64,000 nt of DNA from Lacrimispora sinapis (GCF_043633585.1 NZ_CP141832.1:930001-994000); one strand, 5' to 3'; shown: positions 1 through 8,452, counted from the first letter of the stretch. Numbers and translations: made by a program. Notes: generated by a model from the letters alone, not told the origin.

Positions 1-12
1 TGGAATGGACGG

Positions 13-18
13 TATAAT
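13..18 (+). promoter_or_regulatory. Possible -10 element of the first gene
   Basis: TATAAT lies 72 bases before the first start codon. The matching -35 would fall outside the window, so this is only a partial promoter call. Confidence 0.3.
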
Positions 19-89
19 AGAAGCAGAGCAGAGTACATTTGGGGAAGGCACTGTTTCACAGGATGTTACAGGGAAAGAGGGGAGACCGT

Positions 90-302
90 ATGGAGGATAA
101 GAGATTATACAACAAGATCATGCTGATATCGTTTTGTTTGATTGTGGTATTGCTTTGTGCCGGTTCCTACAGCTACTTTAAAGGCAGCAAAATCACACCG
201 GAAATAAATAGTCCGGTAAAGAATGCCAAGGTTCTTATATGGGAAGGCTTAGGGGAAAATCCGGTTGACGAAAATCCTGTTGTTACGAATCCTTTTTCAT
301 AG
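90..302 (+). CDS. Small single-pass membrane protein, unknown function
   Basis: A 70-residue protein that I do not recognise. It starts MEDKRLYNK, followed by one hydrophobic segment (about residues 9-28, ISFCLIVVLLCAGSYSYF) and a short polar tail rich in Asn, Pro and Glu, so it is probably membrane-anchored with a small exposed tail. The start at 90 is preferred over an in-frame ATG at 39 because a purine-rich ribosome site (AAGAGGGGAG) precedes it at the right distance. A long-stem hairpin with T-run follows, so it is probably a separate unit from larB. No function can be inferred. Confidence 0.55.
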   Translation: MEDKRLYNKIMLISFCLIVVLLCAGSYSYFKGSKITPEINSPVKNAKVLIWEGLGENPVDENPVVTNPFS

Positions 303-332
303 GAATAAGGGCAGGCAATGATTGATGAAATC

Positions 333-394
333 AGATACCAGAAAGGTATGGGTGTTCCTACGGGATGCGTATGACTGCTTCTGGTATCTTTTTT
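333..394 (+). terminator. Hairpin with T-run before larB
   Basis: AGATACCAGAA (333-343) pairs perfectly with TTCTGGTATCT (379-389) across an unusually long 35-base loop, followed by a T-run. It probably ends the small upstream gene. The long loop leaves room for a regulated attenuator of larB. Confidence 0.55.
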
Positions 395-416
395 GATATA
401 GGAAAGGTTGGGGATT

Positions 417-1169
417 ATGGACATAAGAAACATGCTGAACCTGGTTAAGAACGGAGAAATGGACATAGAGGCAGCATTAAAGCTGCTGAAAGATCTTCCT
501 TACGAGGAACTTGGCTTTGCCAAGCTGGATCATCACAGGGGACTCCGTTCCGGTTTTGGAGAAACGGTATTCTGCCAGGGCAAGCCGGACCCCTATCTGA
601 TGGAGATCTATCAAAAGTTATATGAAAGAGATGGCGAAGTTTTTGGCACGAGGGCATCAAAGGAACAGTTTGAGCTGATTAAACCCATTGTACCGGGGGT
701 GACCTATGATCCTATTTCCAAAATCTTAAAGGCGGAGCGTCCCGGAAAGAAAAAAAAGGGCTGGGTATCGGTTTGTACCGGCGGGACTGCTGATATTCCG
801 GTTGCGGAAGAGGCAGCGCAGACCGCGGAGTATTTCGGCTGTTACGTGGACCGGATCTATGATGTGGGAGTCGCCGGAATTCACCGGCTTCTGGCTCAGA
901 GGGAGCGGTTTGAAAAGGCCAACTGCATTGTTGCCGTGGCGGGAATGGAGGGGGCGCTTGGTACCGTGATCGCTGGTCTGGCAGACTGTCCGGTCATTGC
1001 GGTGCCTACCTCCGTAGGGTACGGCGCAAGCTTTCATGGGCTGTCGGCACTGCTTACTATGTTGAATTCCTGTGCCAATGGGATTACCGTGGTCAATATT
1101 GATAACGGCTACGGGGCAGGCTATTCGGCAACACAAATCAATCGACTGGCGGAGAGAGAATATGAATAA
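417..1169 (+). CDS. larB: Nickel pincer cofactor biosynthesis protein LarB
   Basis: LarB is a carboxylase/hydrolase acting on nicotinic acid adenine dinucleotide in the first step of making the nickel-pincer nucleotide cofactor of lactate racemase-type enzymes. The 250-residue protein has the usual family length; its C-terminal half resembles the AIR carboxylase (PurE) fold, with the run VSVCTGGTADIPVAEEAA and the glycine-rich VPTSVGYGASFHG. ATG 417 is chosen over a TTG at 408 because AGGAAAGG lies 9 bases upstream. Its last 8 bases overlap larC, indicating translational coupling. No larA or larE is visible in the window, so the enzyme that uses the cofactor lies elsewhere. Confidence 0.9.
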   Translation: MDIRNMLNLVKNGEMDIEAALKLLKDLPYEELGFAKLDHHRGLRSGFGETVFCQGKPDPYLMEIYQKLYERDGEVFGTRASKEQFELIKPIVPGVTYDPISKILKAERPGKKKKGWVSVCTGGTADIPVAEEAAQTAEYFGCYVDRIYDVGVAGIHRLLAQRERFEKANCIVAVAGMEGALGTVIAGLADCPVIAVPTSVGYGASFHGLSALLTMLNSCANGITVVNIDNGYGAGYSATQINRLAEREYE

Positions 1170-2400
1170 AATACTGTATTTGGAATGTAATTCAGGTATT
1201 AGCGGAGATATGACGGTAGGGGCACTTCTGGATCTGGGTGCGGACCGTGATGTGCTTTTAAAGGCTTTGGACAGCCTGGGCGTGGGCGGATATCATCTCC
1301 ATTTTGGAAGAACGAAGAAATGCGGAATTGATGCTTATGATTTTCATGTCCATCTGGAAGAGGAGCATGAGGGAGCCCATGGTCATGAGCACACCCATGA
1401 GCACCTTCACCGAAATTTACATGACATCAATCAGATCATTGACCGTGTGGATTCCAATGATCGTGTAAAAACCATGGCGAAACGAATGTTTGAGATCGTT
1501 GCAGAAGCCGAGTCAAAGGCTCACGGAATTCCGGTTTCAGAAGTTCATTTTCATGAGGTAGGGGCCATTGATTCCATTGTGGATATTGTTGGAACAGCAG
1601 TCTGCATCGACAATCTGGGCCTGACGGATATTGTGGTATCTCCTTTATCGGAAGGCTTTGGAACCGTCCGCTGCCAGCATGGGATCATTCCGGTCCCCGT
1701 TCCTGCCACGGCAAACATTGCTTCAAAATATAGATTGAAGCTGCGGTTTACAGACAACCATGGGGAGATGGTAACGCCCACGGGAGCCGCCATTGCGGCA
1801 GCCCTGCGCACAAGGGAGGAATTGCCTTCCTCCTGCCGCATTTTAAACACAGGGCTGGGTGCGGGAAAGAAGAATTTTGACCATGCCAATATCCTTCGCG
1901 CCATGATTCTCGAAGAAGCGGGAACGGATGAAGAGATGTGGATTTTAGAGGCCAACATTGACGACTGCAGCGGAGAGATGCTTGGCTTTGCCATGGAATC
2001 CCTGCTGGAAGCCGGTGCGGCTGATGTATGGAATACTCCTGTTTACATGAAAAAAGGCCGTCCGGCTTACATGCTCTCTGTCCTGTGCAAAAAAGAAGAA
2101 ATAAGCAGGATGGAGGACCTTTTGTTTCTTCAGACCACCACCATCGGAGTCCGCAGACATTCTGTGGAAAGAACCGTTCTCGACCGTGAGAAAAGAACCG
2201 TAAGTACAAAATGGGGAGAAGCGGAAGTGAAGGTTTGTACCTGGAAGGATCAGTTGTTTTGTTATCCGGAATACGAAAGTGTAAGGAATATCTGCAAAAA
2301 GAATGGGGCAGACTTTCAGACGGTATACGCAAAGATCAGGGAGAATGCTTTAAAATCAATGGATAAAATACCAAATCATCTTGTAGGAGAAACTGAATGA
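1162..2400 (+). CDS. larC: Nickel insertion protein LarC, single unsplit ORF
   Basis: LarC is the CTP-dependent cyclometallase that inserts nickel into the pincer nucleotide. The 412-residue protein begins MNKILYLECNSGISGDM, the family's typical N-terminus, and carries a His-rich stretch at about residues 62-87 (HVHLEEEHEGAHGHEHTHEH) that probably binds nickel. VHFHEVGAIDSIVDIVG is a further conserved block. In Lactiplantibacillus plantarum larC is split and joined by ribosomal frameshifting; here it is one continuous frame. Start 1162 overlaps the larB stop by 8 bases; upstream in-frame starts would lie inside larB. Its stop overlaps the next start (ATGA). Confidence 0.92.
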   Translation: MNKILYLECNSGISGDMTVGALLDLGADRDVLLKALDSLGVGGYHLHFGRTKKCGIDAYDFHVHLEEEHEGAHGHEHTHEHLHRNLHDINQIIDRVDSNDRVKTMAKRMFEIVAEAESKAHGIPVSEVHFHEVGAIDSIVDIVGTAVCIDNLGLTDIVVSPLSEGFGTVRCQHGIIPVPVPATANIASKYRLKLRFTDNHGEMVTPTGAAIAAALRTREELPSSCRILNTGLGAGKKNFDHANILRAMILEEAGTDEEMWILEANIDDCSGEMLGFAMESLLEAGAADVWNTPVYMKKGRPAYMLSVLCKKEEISRMEDLLFLQTTTIGVRRHSVERTVLDREKRTVSTKWGEAEVKVCTWKDQLFCYPEYESVRNICKKNGADFQTVYAKIRENALKSMDKIPNHLVGETE

Positions 2401-2873
2401 AGAATCAATGGAACGTTACGATTCAAGGAAAAGAACATGAAATATCCTTTAAACCCGGTTTCCTGCGGGGCAAAAGATACGTTGACGGTGTTGGAACCAC
2501 CGTTAAAAATACCAACTGGTACATACGCCTGTTTGATGATGTTTTTGAAATAGACGGAGAGACCCTTCATCTTACGGCAGTCGGTGCCAAAATAGACTTA
2601 GTTGTGGATGGGATGTATGTAAATGCAAAAAAACCGTATACCCCATTTAAGACCGTACCGCCCTGGGTCAATATCGTATCCGCCCTTCTGCTTTTATCCG
2701 GAATGTATTTAAGCGGTCTGTTCGGTTTATTTATCGGTACGATTGCCGGGATTATAATGATTACTCAGTCCGTATCACCAAAAAGAGACAACCCTGCACC
2801 GGTATGTATTGCATGTGCGGTGTGCGGTGTGATTCTGCAAATTGCTCTTATGATCCTGTTTCTGCGCCTGTAA
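2397..2873 (+). CDS. Small membrane protein coupled to larC, possible FAIM-like N-domain
   Basis: A 158-residue protein with no firm family call. Residues 1-75 are beta-rich with the spaced pattern W-x-V...H-x-I-x-F...GKRYVDG...W...F-x-I-D-G...VDGMYV, which by eye resembles the Fas apoptosis inhibitory molecule (FAIM) fold. Residues about 80-158 hold two or three membrane segments, including VNIVSALLLLSGMYLSGLFG and the final CVICGVILQIALMILFL-like helix. The start overlaps the larC stop as ATGA, so translation is coupled. A role near nickel or the Lar system is inferred only from position. A terminator follows. Confidence 0.6.
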   Translation: MKNQWNVTIQGKEHEISFKPGFLRGKRYVDGVGTTVKNTNWYIRLFDDVFEIDGETLHLTAVGAKIDLVVDGMYVNAKKPYTPFKTVPPWVNIVSALLLLSGMYLSGLFGLFIGTIAGIIMITQSVSPKRDNPAPVCIACAVCGVILQIALMILFLRL

Positions 2874-2921
2874 GTGTAACGGTTTTTGTAACCGGAAGAA
2901 ATCCTATAAGCAGAGAAGATG

Positions 2922-2973
2922 AAATCCTGAAAGAACAACATGGGAATACATGTGAATCTTTCGGGATTTTTTT
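2922..2973 (+). terminator. Terminator of the larBC operon
   Basis: AAATCCTGAAAG (2922-2933) pairs with CTTTCGGGATTT (2958-2969), one G-T wobble, with an inner ACATG/CATGT stem, followed by seven T. Confidence 0.8.
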
Positions 2974-3270
2974 ATCGTTACCAGTTTGTTTTTTGGACGT
3001 GTCCCAATATGCAAAAAACGAATCCGGCATTCCTGAAAATTGGACATCTATAGACATAATCTATGAAATAAAATCATAAATTGAGCAAACTATATAAAAA
3101 AGTAGAAAAATAATTTAATGAAATATAAAAAAATACATATTTTAAGTTGAAAGAACAAATTAATGGAATAATATTGACGGGCGAATGTTTTGAATATAAC
3201 ATTATTGTAGATGTAATGTACAAAAACATCCATGACCATGTTTTGGACTTGGACCTTGGAGAGGAAAACT
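2974..3270 (+). other. AT-rich intergenic region before the PRD regulator
   Basis: About 300 bases of very AT-rich sequence without a convincing ORF. TTGACG at 3174-3179 with TATAAC 15 bases downstream is a weak promoter candidate. I see no repeat or RNA fold here. Confidence 0.4.
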
Positions 3271-5352
3271 ATGCGTTTGAATTGTCAAATGGGGGTTGTT
3301 CTGGAGGCCTCAAAAAACAGTGATAGACCAATTGGTGTACACGAGGTAATGCAATATTTGGATATATCAAAAAGCGCAGCATATCTTCTTATACAAAACT
3401 GTCAGGTCTGGCTGAATGAAAAACAACTGGAAGAAAATCCTGCACAACAGCGGAGAGAAATATTTATAGGGAAAGGAGAGTTGAAGCAGAAGTTAAAAAC
3501 GATTCTGTCAGAAGCAAGCTGTGAGGAGTTTGATTTTTCTCCAAGAGAAAGAAGAATCTATATCATTGTTTTGCTGATTCGGGAAAAGCATGTCCAGACT
3601 CATGAGATCATGGAACGGTTCCGTATCAGCAGAAATACCTGCATTTTGGATTTTGCCGGAGTGAATCGTATTTTAAACACCTTTCGTGTAGGGTATACGG
3701 CTGGAAATCACGGGTATGCTCTGATGGGAGAGGAATATGATATCTACCGGCTTAGTTTATGGGTGACTTCAAAGATTTTTTCTGAACTGTATCCTAAAAA
3801 TTATGAGATGGCAATGTCTTTGTTTGAGTTTCCAAAAAAAGATATCGAAAAGATTTATCAGATGCTTGGCAATGCTGCCAGGCAATTTGAGCTTTTTGCA
3901 AGCAGAGAGGCCATGTATACCTTTTGCGCCTGCTGTACCCTTGTATCAGGGAGGCTCCGTTTGGGCCACTGGATATCGGAGGAAATGATCCCTGGTTATT
4001 ACCAGATGAGTACCCATAACTACCGGGTCCGAAATATCCTGTTTCAGATAGGAGTGGTCGGGGCCGTTTTGGGAAAACAGGAAGCTGATGAAGGCAGGCA
4101 GGGGCTGGCCGAGTGCCTGGCCAGGATGTTTGTGTGTGTCTGTGAAGAAACAGGGGATGATCTTGCCTCCGTTCCTGTAAAGGAAGAGAATTTTGTCAAT
4201 GATGCAGTTCAAATTGTGCAAAGGTTTGAAATGTACATAGGGATGCTCTTTGAGCATAAAGAGGAATTGAAAAAGAACGTGACCCTCAGCTTAAAGTGCA
4301 TCCTGCTAAGAAAAAAATATGGTTTCCGGGTCTGCAATTCTTTAGCCCGGGAGGTAAAAAAACATTACATTCATATCATCAGGCTGACTCAGAAGTCAGT
4401 AGAGGGAATTCCCGGTCTTTTAGGATCATTGACAGAAGAGGATTGTGTTCTGTTAAGCATTAATTTTCTGGGGGGAATGTTAAAGACCAGACGTGTCACA
4501 GTCCACACCCCTCATATTCTTGTGGTTTATGGGGGAAATTCTGATATTAGCGTGCTGCTTCAGGGACAGATCCAAAACCTGTTACCGGGGGCGAGGGTAC
4601 TTACTGCTTCGCTGTTTCAGGACCTGATCAGATTTTCGGAATATATGGATATAATCGTATCCACCATTCCCATCGAAATACAGGGAATTCCTGTGATCGT
4701 GGTAAACACCTTTTTGACCGACTATGACAAAGACCGGATAAAGAAAATGATCGAACATAAAATATCCGGGGATGAAGATCTTTTGCGGTTTTTTAAGGAT
4801 TTCGCAAGGATGTCGGAAGAGTTTATCCGTTTGGAGGACAGAATCTATCTGCGTCACAAGATGGAAGAATATTTTAAAATAAACAGGGTTAAAATTAATT
4901 ATGGAACAGAAAGACGTCAGGGGTTAAAGGATTTGCTGACAGAAAACAGGATCAGAATTGTGGATTCGGTCACTGACTGGCAGGAGGCCGTCCGTATGGC
5001 GGCAAAGCCTTTGGAGGAGGATCAGAGTATTGACCCGGCTTACACAGAGGCTATGATCTTATCGGTTGTAAATTTAGGGCCTTATATTGTCCTTTCTCCC
5101 GGAATTGCACTTCCTCAAGCCAGACCGGAAGCCGGGGTCCGGACCCTGTCCATGTCACTGCTGAAAGTGAAAAAAAGGGTTTATTTTACGAAAGAAAAAT
5201 ATGCCAATCTGTTTTTTGTACTGGCAAGTGCAGATGGCAGCAGCCATCTGGAGGCATTGAGGGAGCTGTCGGCCATTTTTTCAGGCGAAGCAGCTTATGA
5301 TAGATTTATGAAAGCGGATACGGTAGAAAAACTGCACCAATTGATTTTATAA
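3271..5352 (+). CDS. BglG/MtlR-type PRD transcription regulator with degenerate PTS domains
   Basis: A 693-residue regulator in PTS-regulator order: N-terminal winged-helix/HTH region (about 1-150, IGVHEVMQYLDISKSAAYLL), two PRD-like helical domains (about 170-400), an EIIB-like domain starting ILVVYGGNSDISVLLQGQ (about 416) and a C-terminal EIIA (mannitol/fructose)-like domain (about 560-693). The phosphorylatable residues are absent: the EIIB loop has Tyr (about residue 420) where Cys is expected, and the EIIA loop reads ALPQARPEAGV, with Gln (codon 5116-5118) in place of His. It may therefore respond to something other than PTS phosphotransfer. No PTS permease is adjacent. Start 3271 follows GGAGAGG. 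Confidence 0.85.
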   Translation: MRLNCQMGVVLEASKNSDRPIGVHEVMQYLDISKSAAYLLIQNCQVWLNEKQLEENPAQQRREIFIGKGELKQKLKTILSEASCEEFDFSPRERRIYIIVLLIREKHVQTHEIMERFRISRNTCILDFAGVNRILNTFRVGYTAGNHGYALMGEEYDIYRLSLWVTSKIFSELYPKNYEMAMSLFEFPKKDIEKIYQMLGNAARQFELFASREAMYTFCACCTLVSGRLRLGHWISEEMIPGYYQMSTHNYRVRNILFQIGVVGAVLGKQEADEGRQGLAECLARMFVCVCEETGDDLASVPVKEENFVNDAVQIVQRFEMYIGMLFEHKEELKKNVTLSLKCILLRKKYGFRVCNSLAREVKKHYIHIIRLTQKSVEGIPGLLGSLTEEDCVLLSINFLGGMLKTRRVTVHTPHILVVYGGNSDISVLLQGQIQNLLPGARVLTASLFQDLIRFSEYMDIIVSTIPIEIQGIPVIVVNTFLTDYDKDRIKKMIEHKISGDEDLLRFFKDFARMSEEFIRLEDRIYLRHKMEEYFKINRVKINYGTERRQGLKDLLTENRIRIVDSVTDWQEAVRMAAKPLEEDQSIDPAYTEAMILSVVNLGPYIVLSPGIALPQARPEAGVRTLSMSLLKVKKRVYFTKEKYANLFFVLASADGSSHLEALRELSAIFSGEAAYDRFMKADTVEKLHQLIL

Positions 5353-5443
5353 CAGGCATTTGGGGAATATAAAACCTGGGAAAAAGGGGAAGATTCAGAT
5401 ACCGGTCTAAGGTAATAAGGAATATGAAAAATAAAGGGTAACG

Positions 5444-5647
5444 ATGATGCAGAGGAAATTATGTAAAACAAGCCTGGAAGAGCAGATTAAGGAGATTGAA
5501 CTGCGAATCAGCTTTCTCCAGGAACGCAAAAAGCAACTGATGGTTGCCAAGGAACGGGAAGACCTCCGGAGGTTTGTGGAGGCGGCAGAAAAAAATGGAT
5601 TAACGCCGGCAGAACTGGCCAGGCAGCTCCTGGCCAGACAGGCGTAA
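5444..5647 (+). CDS. Small coiled-coil protein, unknown
   Basis: A 67-residue charged protein that I do not recognise. Residues 8-45 form a likely coiled coil (SLEEQIKEIELRISFLQERK), followed by a short helix resembling the start of a helix-turn-helix (GLTPAELARQLLAR). AAAGGG precedes the start; a second ATG directly follows the first, so 5447 is equally possible. It lies 91 bases after the PRD regulator in the same direction and is closed by a strong terminator, so it may be co-transcribed with it. Confidence 0.55.
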   Translation: MMQRKLCKTSLEEQIKEIELRISFLQERKKQLMVAKEREDLRRFVEAAEKNGLTPAELARQLLARQA

Positions 5648-5664
5648 GGAGAATCAGGAAACAG

Positions 5665-5700
5665 GCTGAGGGAAGTGGGGATCCCTCAGCTCTTTTATTT
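5665..5700 (+). terminator. Intrinsic terminator between convergent genes
   Basis: GCTGAGGGA (5665-5673) pairs with TCCCTCAGC (5682-5690), followed by TCTTTTATTT. It sits between the plus-strand small gene and the 3' end of the minus-strand LysR gene. Confidence 0.85.
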
Positions 5701-5712
5701 CCGGTCATAGCT

Positions 5713-6642
5713 TTAAAAATGGGTTTGTTTGTAGGAATCCACCAGAATATCCAGAAATGCTTTGGCATACTTAGGCAGATACCGGTTTTTTTGATAAGCC
5801 GCAATCAGCGTATTCTCAATCCGTTCCTTTCCAATGGACAGACACACGGATCCTTTTTGTTCCCGTTTCCTTAAATACTGATAATAGCTTTCCGGTGCAA
5901 ATGCCGCCCCCAGTCCTTCTATGGCAAGACAGATGGACATCTGGCTGTTTCTGGTATGGAGCAGAATATTGGGGTCCATTCCATAATCCTTAAAAAGCTT
6001 CAGAGCCAATCCGCCCGTATTCTGGTCCGGATAGAGAAGGATAAAGGGCTCTTTGGAAAGCAGGCTTAAATCAATCCACGGATAGCGAAAGCCTTCCTTT
6101 TCTTCTGCAAAGGCGGCAAGAGGATTATCAGCGGATAAGACCAGTACCATCTCCTCTTTGCCGATGACCTGATATTCCAAATCCGTGGGGAACTCATGAA
6201 CATTATAAATGGTAAGGTCCACGGTGTGGTCCGTCAGCGTATGCTCTGCCACAAAATTGACCTCCTCCATCATATTGACCGTGACGTGAGGATAGAGCTT
6301 ATGAAATTTTAAAAGAGCAGGACCGATTAAGCTGTTTCCCAGCATGATGGGAATGGCGATGTTTAAGCGCCCATGGTTCTGGTGCATAATATCATCTAAC
6401 TCAATATCCCATTCCATGCCGTACTCCACAATCTTTTCTGCATAGTGAATGTAACGTTCCCCAAGATAAGTAGGATAATAGCTGCTTCCGATCCGGTCAA
6501 ACAAGCGGGTGCCAAGCTGCTGCTCCAAGTTTTTTAAATACTTGCTCAAAGACGGCTGGGAGATAAAAAGAGTCTCTGCGGCCTTGCTGATGTTCTTTTC
6601 TCTGGCAATGGCTATAATGTATCTGGCTTCTTTTAATTCCAT
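5713..6642 (-). CDS. LysR-family transcription regulator
   Basis: A 309-residue LysR-type regulator: N-terminal winged HTH (residues 1-60, NISKAAETLFISQPSLSKYL) and a periplasmic-binding-like effector domain (about 90-295). It is transcribed away from the ABC transporter/deaminase operon that starts at 6834, the usual arrangement for a LysR protein controlling its divergent neighbour. AAAGGGGACA precedes the start. The shared region holds two CTATAG sequences 22 bases apart that could be its binding sites. The effector is unknown; by context a purine-like or amine substrate of the neighbouring operon is plausible. Confidence 0.9.
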   Translation of the reverse strand: MELKEARYIIAIAREKNISKAAETLFISQPSLSKYLKNLEQQLGTRLFDRIGSSYYPTYLGERYIHYAEKIVEYGMEWDIELDDIMHQNHGRLNIAIPIMLGNSLIGPALLKFHKLYPHVTVNMMEEVNFVAEHTLTDHTVDLTIYNVHEFPTDLEYQVIGKEEMVLVLSADNPLAAFAEEKEGFRYPWIDLSLLSKEPFILLYPDQNTGGLALKLFKDYGMDPNILLHTRNSQMSICLAIEGLGAAFAPESYYQYLRKREQKGSVCLSIGKERIENTLIAAYQKNRYLPKYAKAFLDILVDSYKQTHF

Positions 6643-6679
6643 AAGAATTGTCCCCTTTGCGATGAATGATAAATTCCAA

Positions 6680-6707
6680 CTATAGCTTTAATGCATAGAA
6701 ACTATAG
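6680..6707 (+). promoter_or_regulatory. Candidate LysR operator (paired CTATAG)
   Basis: CTATAG occurs at 6680-6685 and 6702-6707, 22 bases apart (two helical turns), between the divergent LysR gene and the transporter promoter. Binding is inferred from position and symmetry. Confidence 0.4.
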
Positions 6708-6718
6708 ATTATATGTAT

Positions 6719-6747
6719 TTGACGTACAGTATATCATAATTTATAAT
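6719..6747 (+). promoter_or_regulatory. Promoter of the transporter-deaminase operon
   Basis: TTGACG (6719-6724), a 17-base spacer and TATAAT (6742-6747), just downstream of the candidate LysR operator and about 87 bases before the first gene. Confidence 0.7.
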
Positions 6748-6833
6748 AAAAGTACAGATATAAATTAATTTTACTTATAAATGATCATAAGAAAAAACAA
6801 TGAATCACAGATAGAAAGCATGGAGAGGTAAAG

Positions 6834-7667
6834 ATGAAGAAAAGTAGTGCATTTATCATGGTGGTGCCGGGACTTGTGATCCTGGCAGTTTGTCTGTTCC
6901 TTCCGCTTTTGAAGGTACTGGTGCCGTCCTTTAATACCGGTGATTATCCGTTCAGCGCTTATTTGGACTTTTTTAAGGACGGATATTATTTAAAAATCTT
7001 TTTAAGAACGGTAAAGGTAGCGGTAATTACGACGGCGGTGTGTATGGCTGCAGGGGTACCGACCTCCTATTTTATCAGCCGGTGCGGGAAAAAGTGGAGA
7101 GGAATCCTGCTTTCTGTTTCGATTTTCCCCATGATGACCAACTCCGTGATCCGGAGCTTTGCCTGGATCAATATTTTGGGCAGCAACGGAATCGTGAACA
7201 AATTTCTTATGACAGTGGGACTTGCGGATAAGCCTGTGAAGCTGTTATATACAGATTTTTCCATTATCATCGGTTCCGTATACTTATTTCTTCCGCTGAT
7301 GATCGTTACGGTAGCCGGAATCATGGAAAATATCGGAGACGATATGATGGAGGCAGCCCTAAGCCTTGGTGCAGACCGCTTCAAAGCATTTATGAAGGTG
7401 GTCTTTCCCATGAGTCTGCCAGGCATTATTGTGGGCGGGATTCTGGTATTTACGGGAACTCTGACCGCTTACACCACTCCTCAGCTTTTGGGAGGAAATA
7501 AAAATATGGTCCTTGCCACCTTCATTTACCAGAGAGCCATGAGCGTGGGAGACTGGAACGGCGCCGCTGTGATTTCCTTAATCATGATCGTCGTGACTCT
7601 GGCGGTGATCAAAGGCTTTAATGCCCTGGCTGCAAGACTGGACCGAAGAGGAGGAAGCCATGCGTAA
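6834..7667 (+). CDS. ABC transporter permease, PotB/FbpB type
   Basis: A 277-residue inner-membrane permease of the polyamine/iron/opine/thiamine importer class. It has about six membrane helices and the cytoplasmic coupling motif EAALSLGADRFKAFMKVVFP typical of binding-protein-dependent permeases. GGAGAGG precedes the ATG. The gene overlaps the next permease by 8 bases. With the second permease, ATPase and lipoprotein downstream it forms a complete importer. PotB is its nearest generic analogue; the linked deaminases argue for a nucleobase- or amine-like substrate rather than simple polyamines. Confidence 0.88.
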   Translation: MKKSSAFIMVVPGLVILAVCLFLPLLKVLVPSFNTGDYPFSAYLDFFKDGYYLKIFLRTVKVAVITTAVCMAAGVPTSYFISRCGKKWRGILLSVSIFPMMTNSVIRSFAWINILGSNGIVNKFLMTVGLADKPVKLLYTDFSIIIGSVYLFLPLMIVTVAGIMENIGDDMMEAALSLGADRFKAFMKVVFPMSLPGIIVGGILVFTGTLTAYTTPQLLGGNKNMVLATFIYQRAMSVGDWNGAAVISLIMIVVTLAVIKGFNALAARLDRRGGSHA

Positions 7668-8442
7668 AAATAAACTGCTTACCGCGTTTGCTATACTGGT
7701 ATTTGCATTTTTAATTGTACCGCTGATCATTATTACGGTAACGGCCTTTGGAGAGGGCACTGCCATCACATTCCCCATTGAATCCTTTTCTGTAAAATGG
7801 TTTGTGAATGTATTTACCTTAAAATCCTTCCGGATATCATTTTTCACCAGCCTTCAGATTGCCCTGCTCGCTACGGTGCTGGCACTTTTGGCAGGAATCC
7901 CGGCGGCTTATGCCCTGGCAAGATCGGGCATGAAAGGCAGAGGATTTTTAAAATCCGTATTTTTATCCCCCACCATTGTTCCCGGCATTGTAATTGGTTT
8001 TGTTCTTTATCAGTTTCTGGTGCTGACCTTACGGATTCCGGTATTTATAGGACTTCTGGCCGGACATTTTATGGTGACTCTGCCTTATGTGATCCGGGTG
8101 GTCGGTTCAAGTCTTGACCAGTTTGATTTTTCCGTGGAGGAAGCGGCATGGAGTCTTGGATGTACAAAATCCGGCGCATTTTTCCGGGTCGTGCTCCCAA
8201 ACATCACATCGGGAATTTCTGCTGCGTTTATGCTGGCATTTATCAATTCCTTTAATAATATTCCGGTTTCCATGTTTCTTTCAGGTCCTGGGGTGTCCAC
8301 ATTCCCGGCGACGCTGATGAACTACATTGAATATAATTATGACCCTACCGTGTCGGCAGTTTCCGTTGTTTTGATGGCGGTAACGGTGCTTCTCATGGTA
8401 ATCGTTGATAAAACACTGGGAATTGCAGCTTTGGCAAAATAG
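7660..8442 (+). CDS. ABC transporter permease, PotC type
   Basis: The second, 260-residue permease half of the importer, with about six membrane helices and the EAA-type coupling loop EEAAWSLGCTKSGAFFRVVL. The start at 7660 overlaps the stop of the first permease (8 bases) and follows GAGGAGGAAG, which lies inside the upstream gene. Permease pairs of this kind form the heterodimeric channel. The ATPase gene follows after 10 bases. Confidence 0.88.
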   Translation: MRKNKLLTAFAILVFAFLIVPLIIITVTAFGEGTAITFPIESFSVKWFVNVFTLKSFRISFFTSLQIALLATVLALLAGIPAAYALARSGMKGRGFLKSVFLSPTIVPGIVIGFVLYQFLVLTLRIPVFIGLLAGHFMVTLPYVIRVVGSSLDQFDFSVEEAAWSLGCTKSGAFFRVVLPNITSGISAAFMLAFINSFNNIPVSMFLSGPGVSTFPATLMNYIEYNYDPTVSAVSVVLMAVTVLLMVIVDKTLGIAALAK

Positions 8443-8452
8443 GAGGAAAACC

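Noticed and set aside
1748..2332. 194-codon minus-strand ORF within larC
   Set aside because: No recognisable protein features; larC is strongly supported on the other strand.
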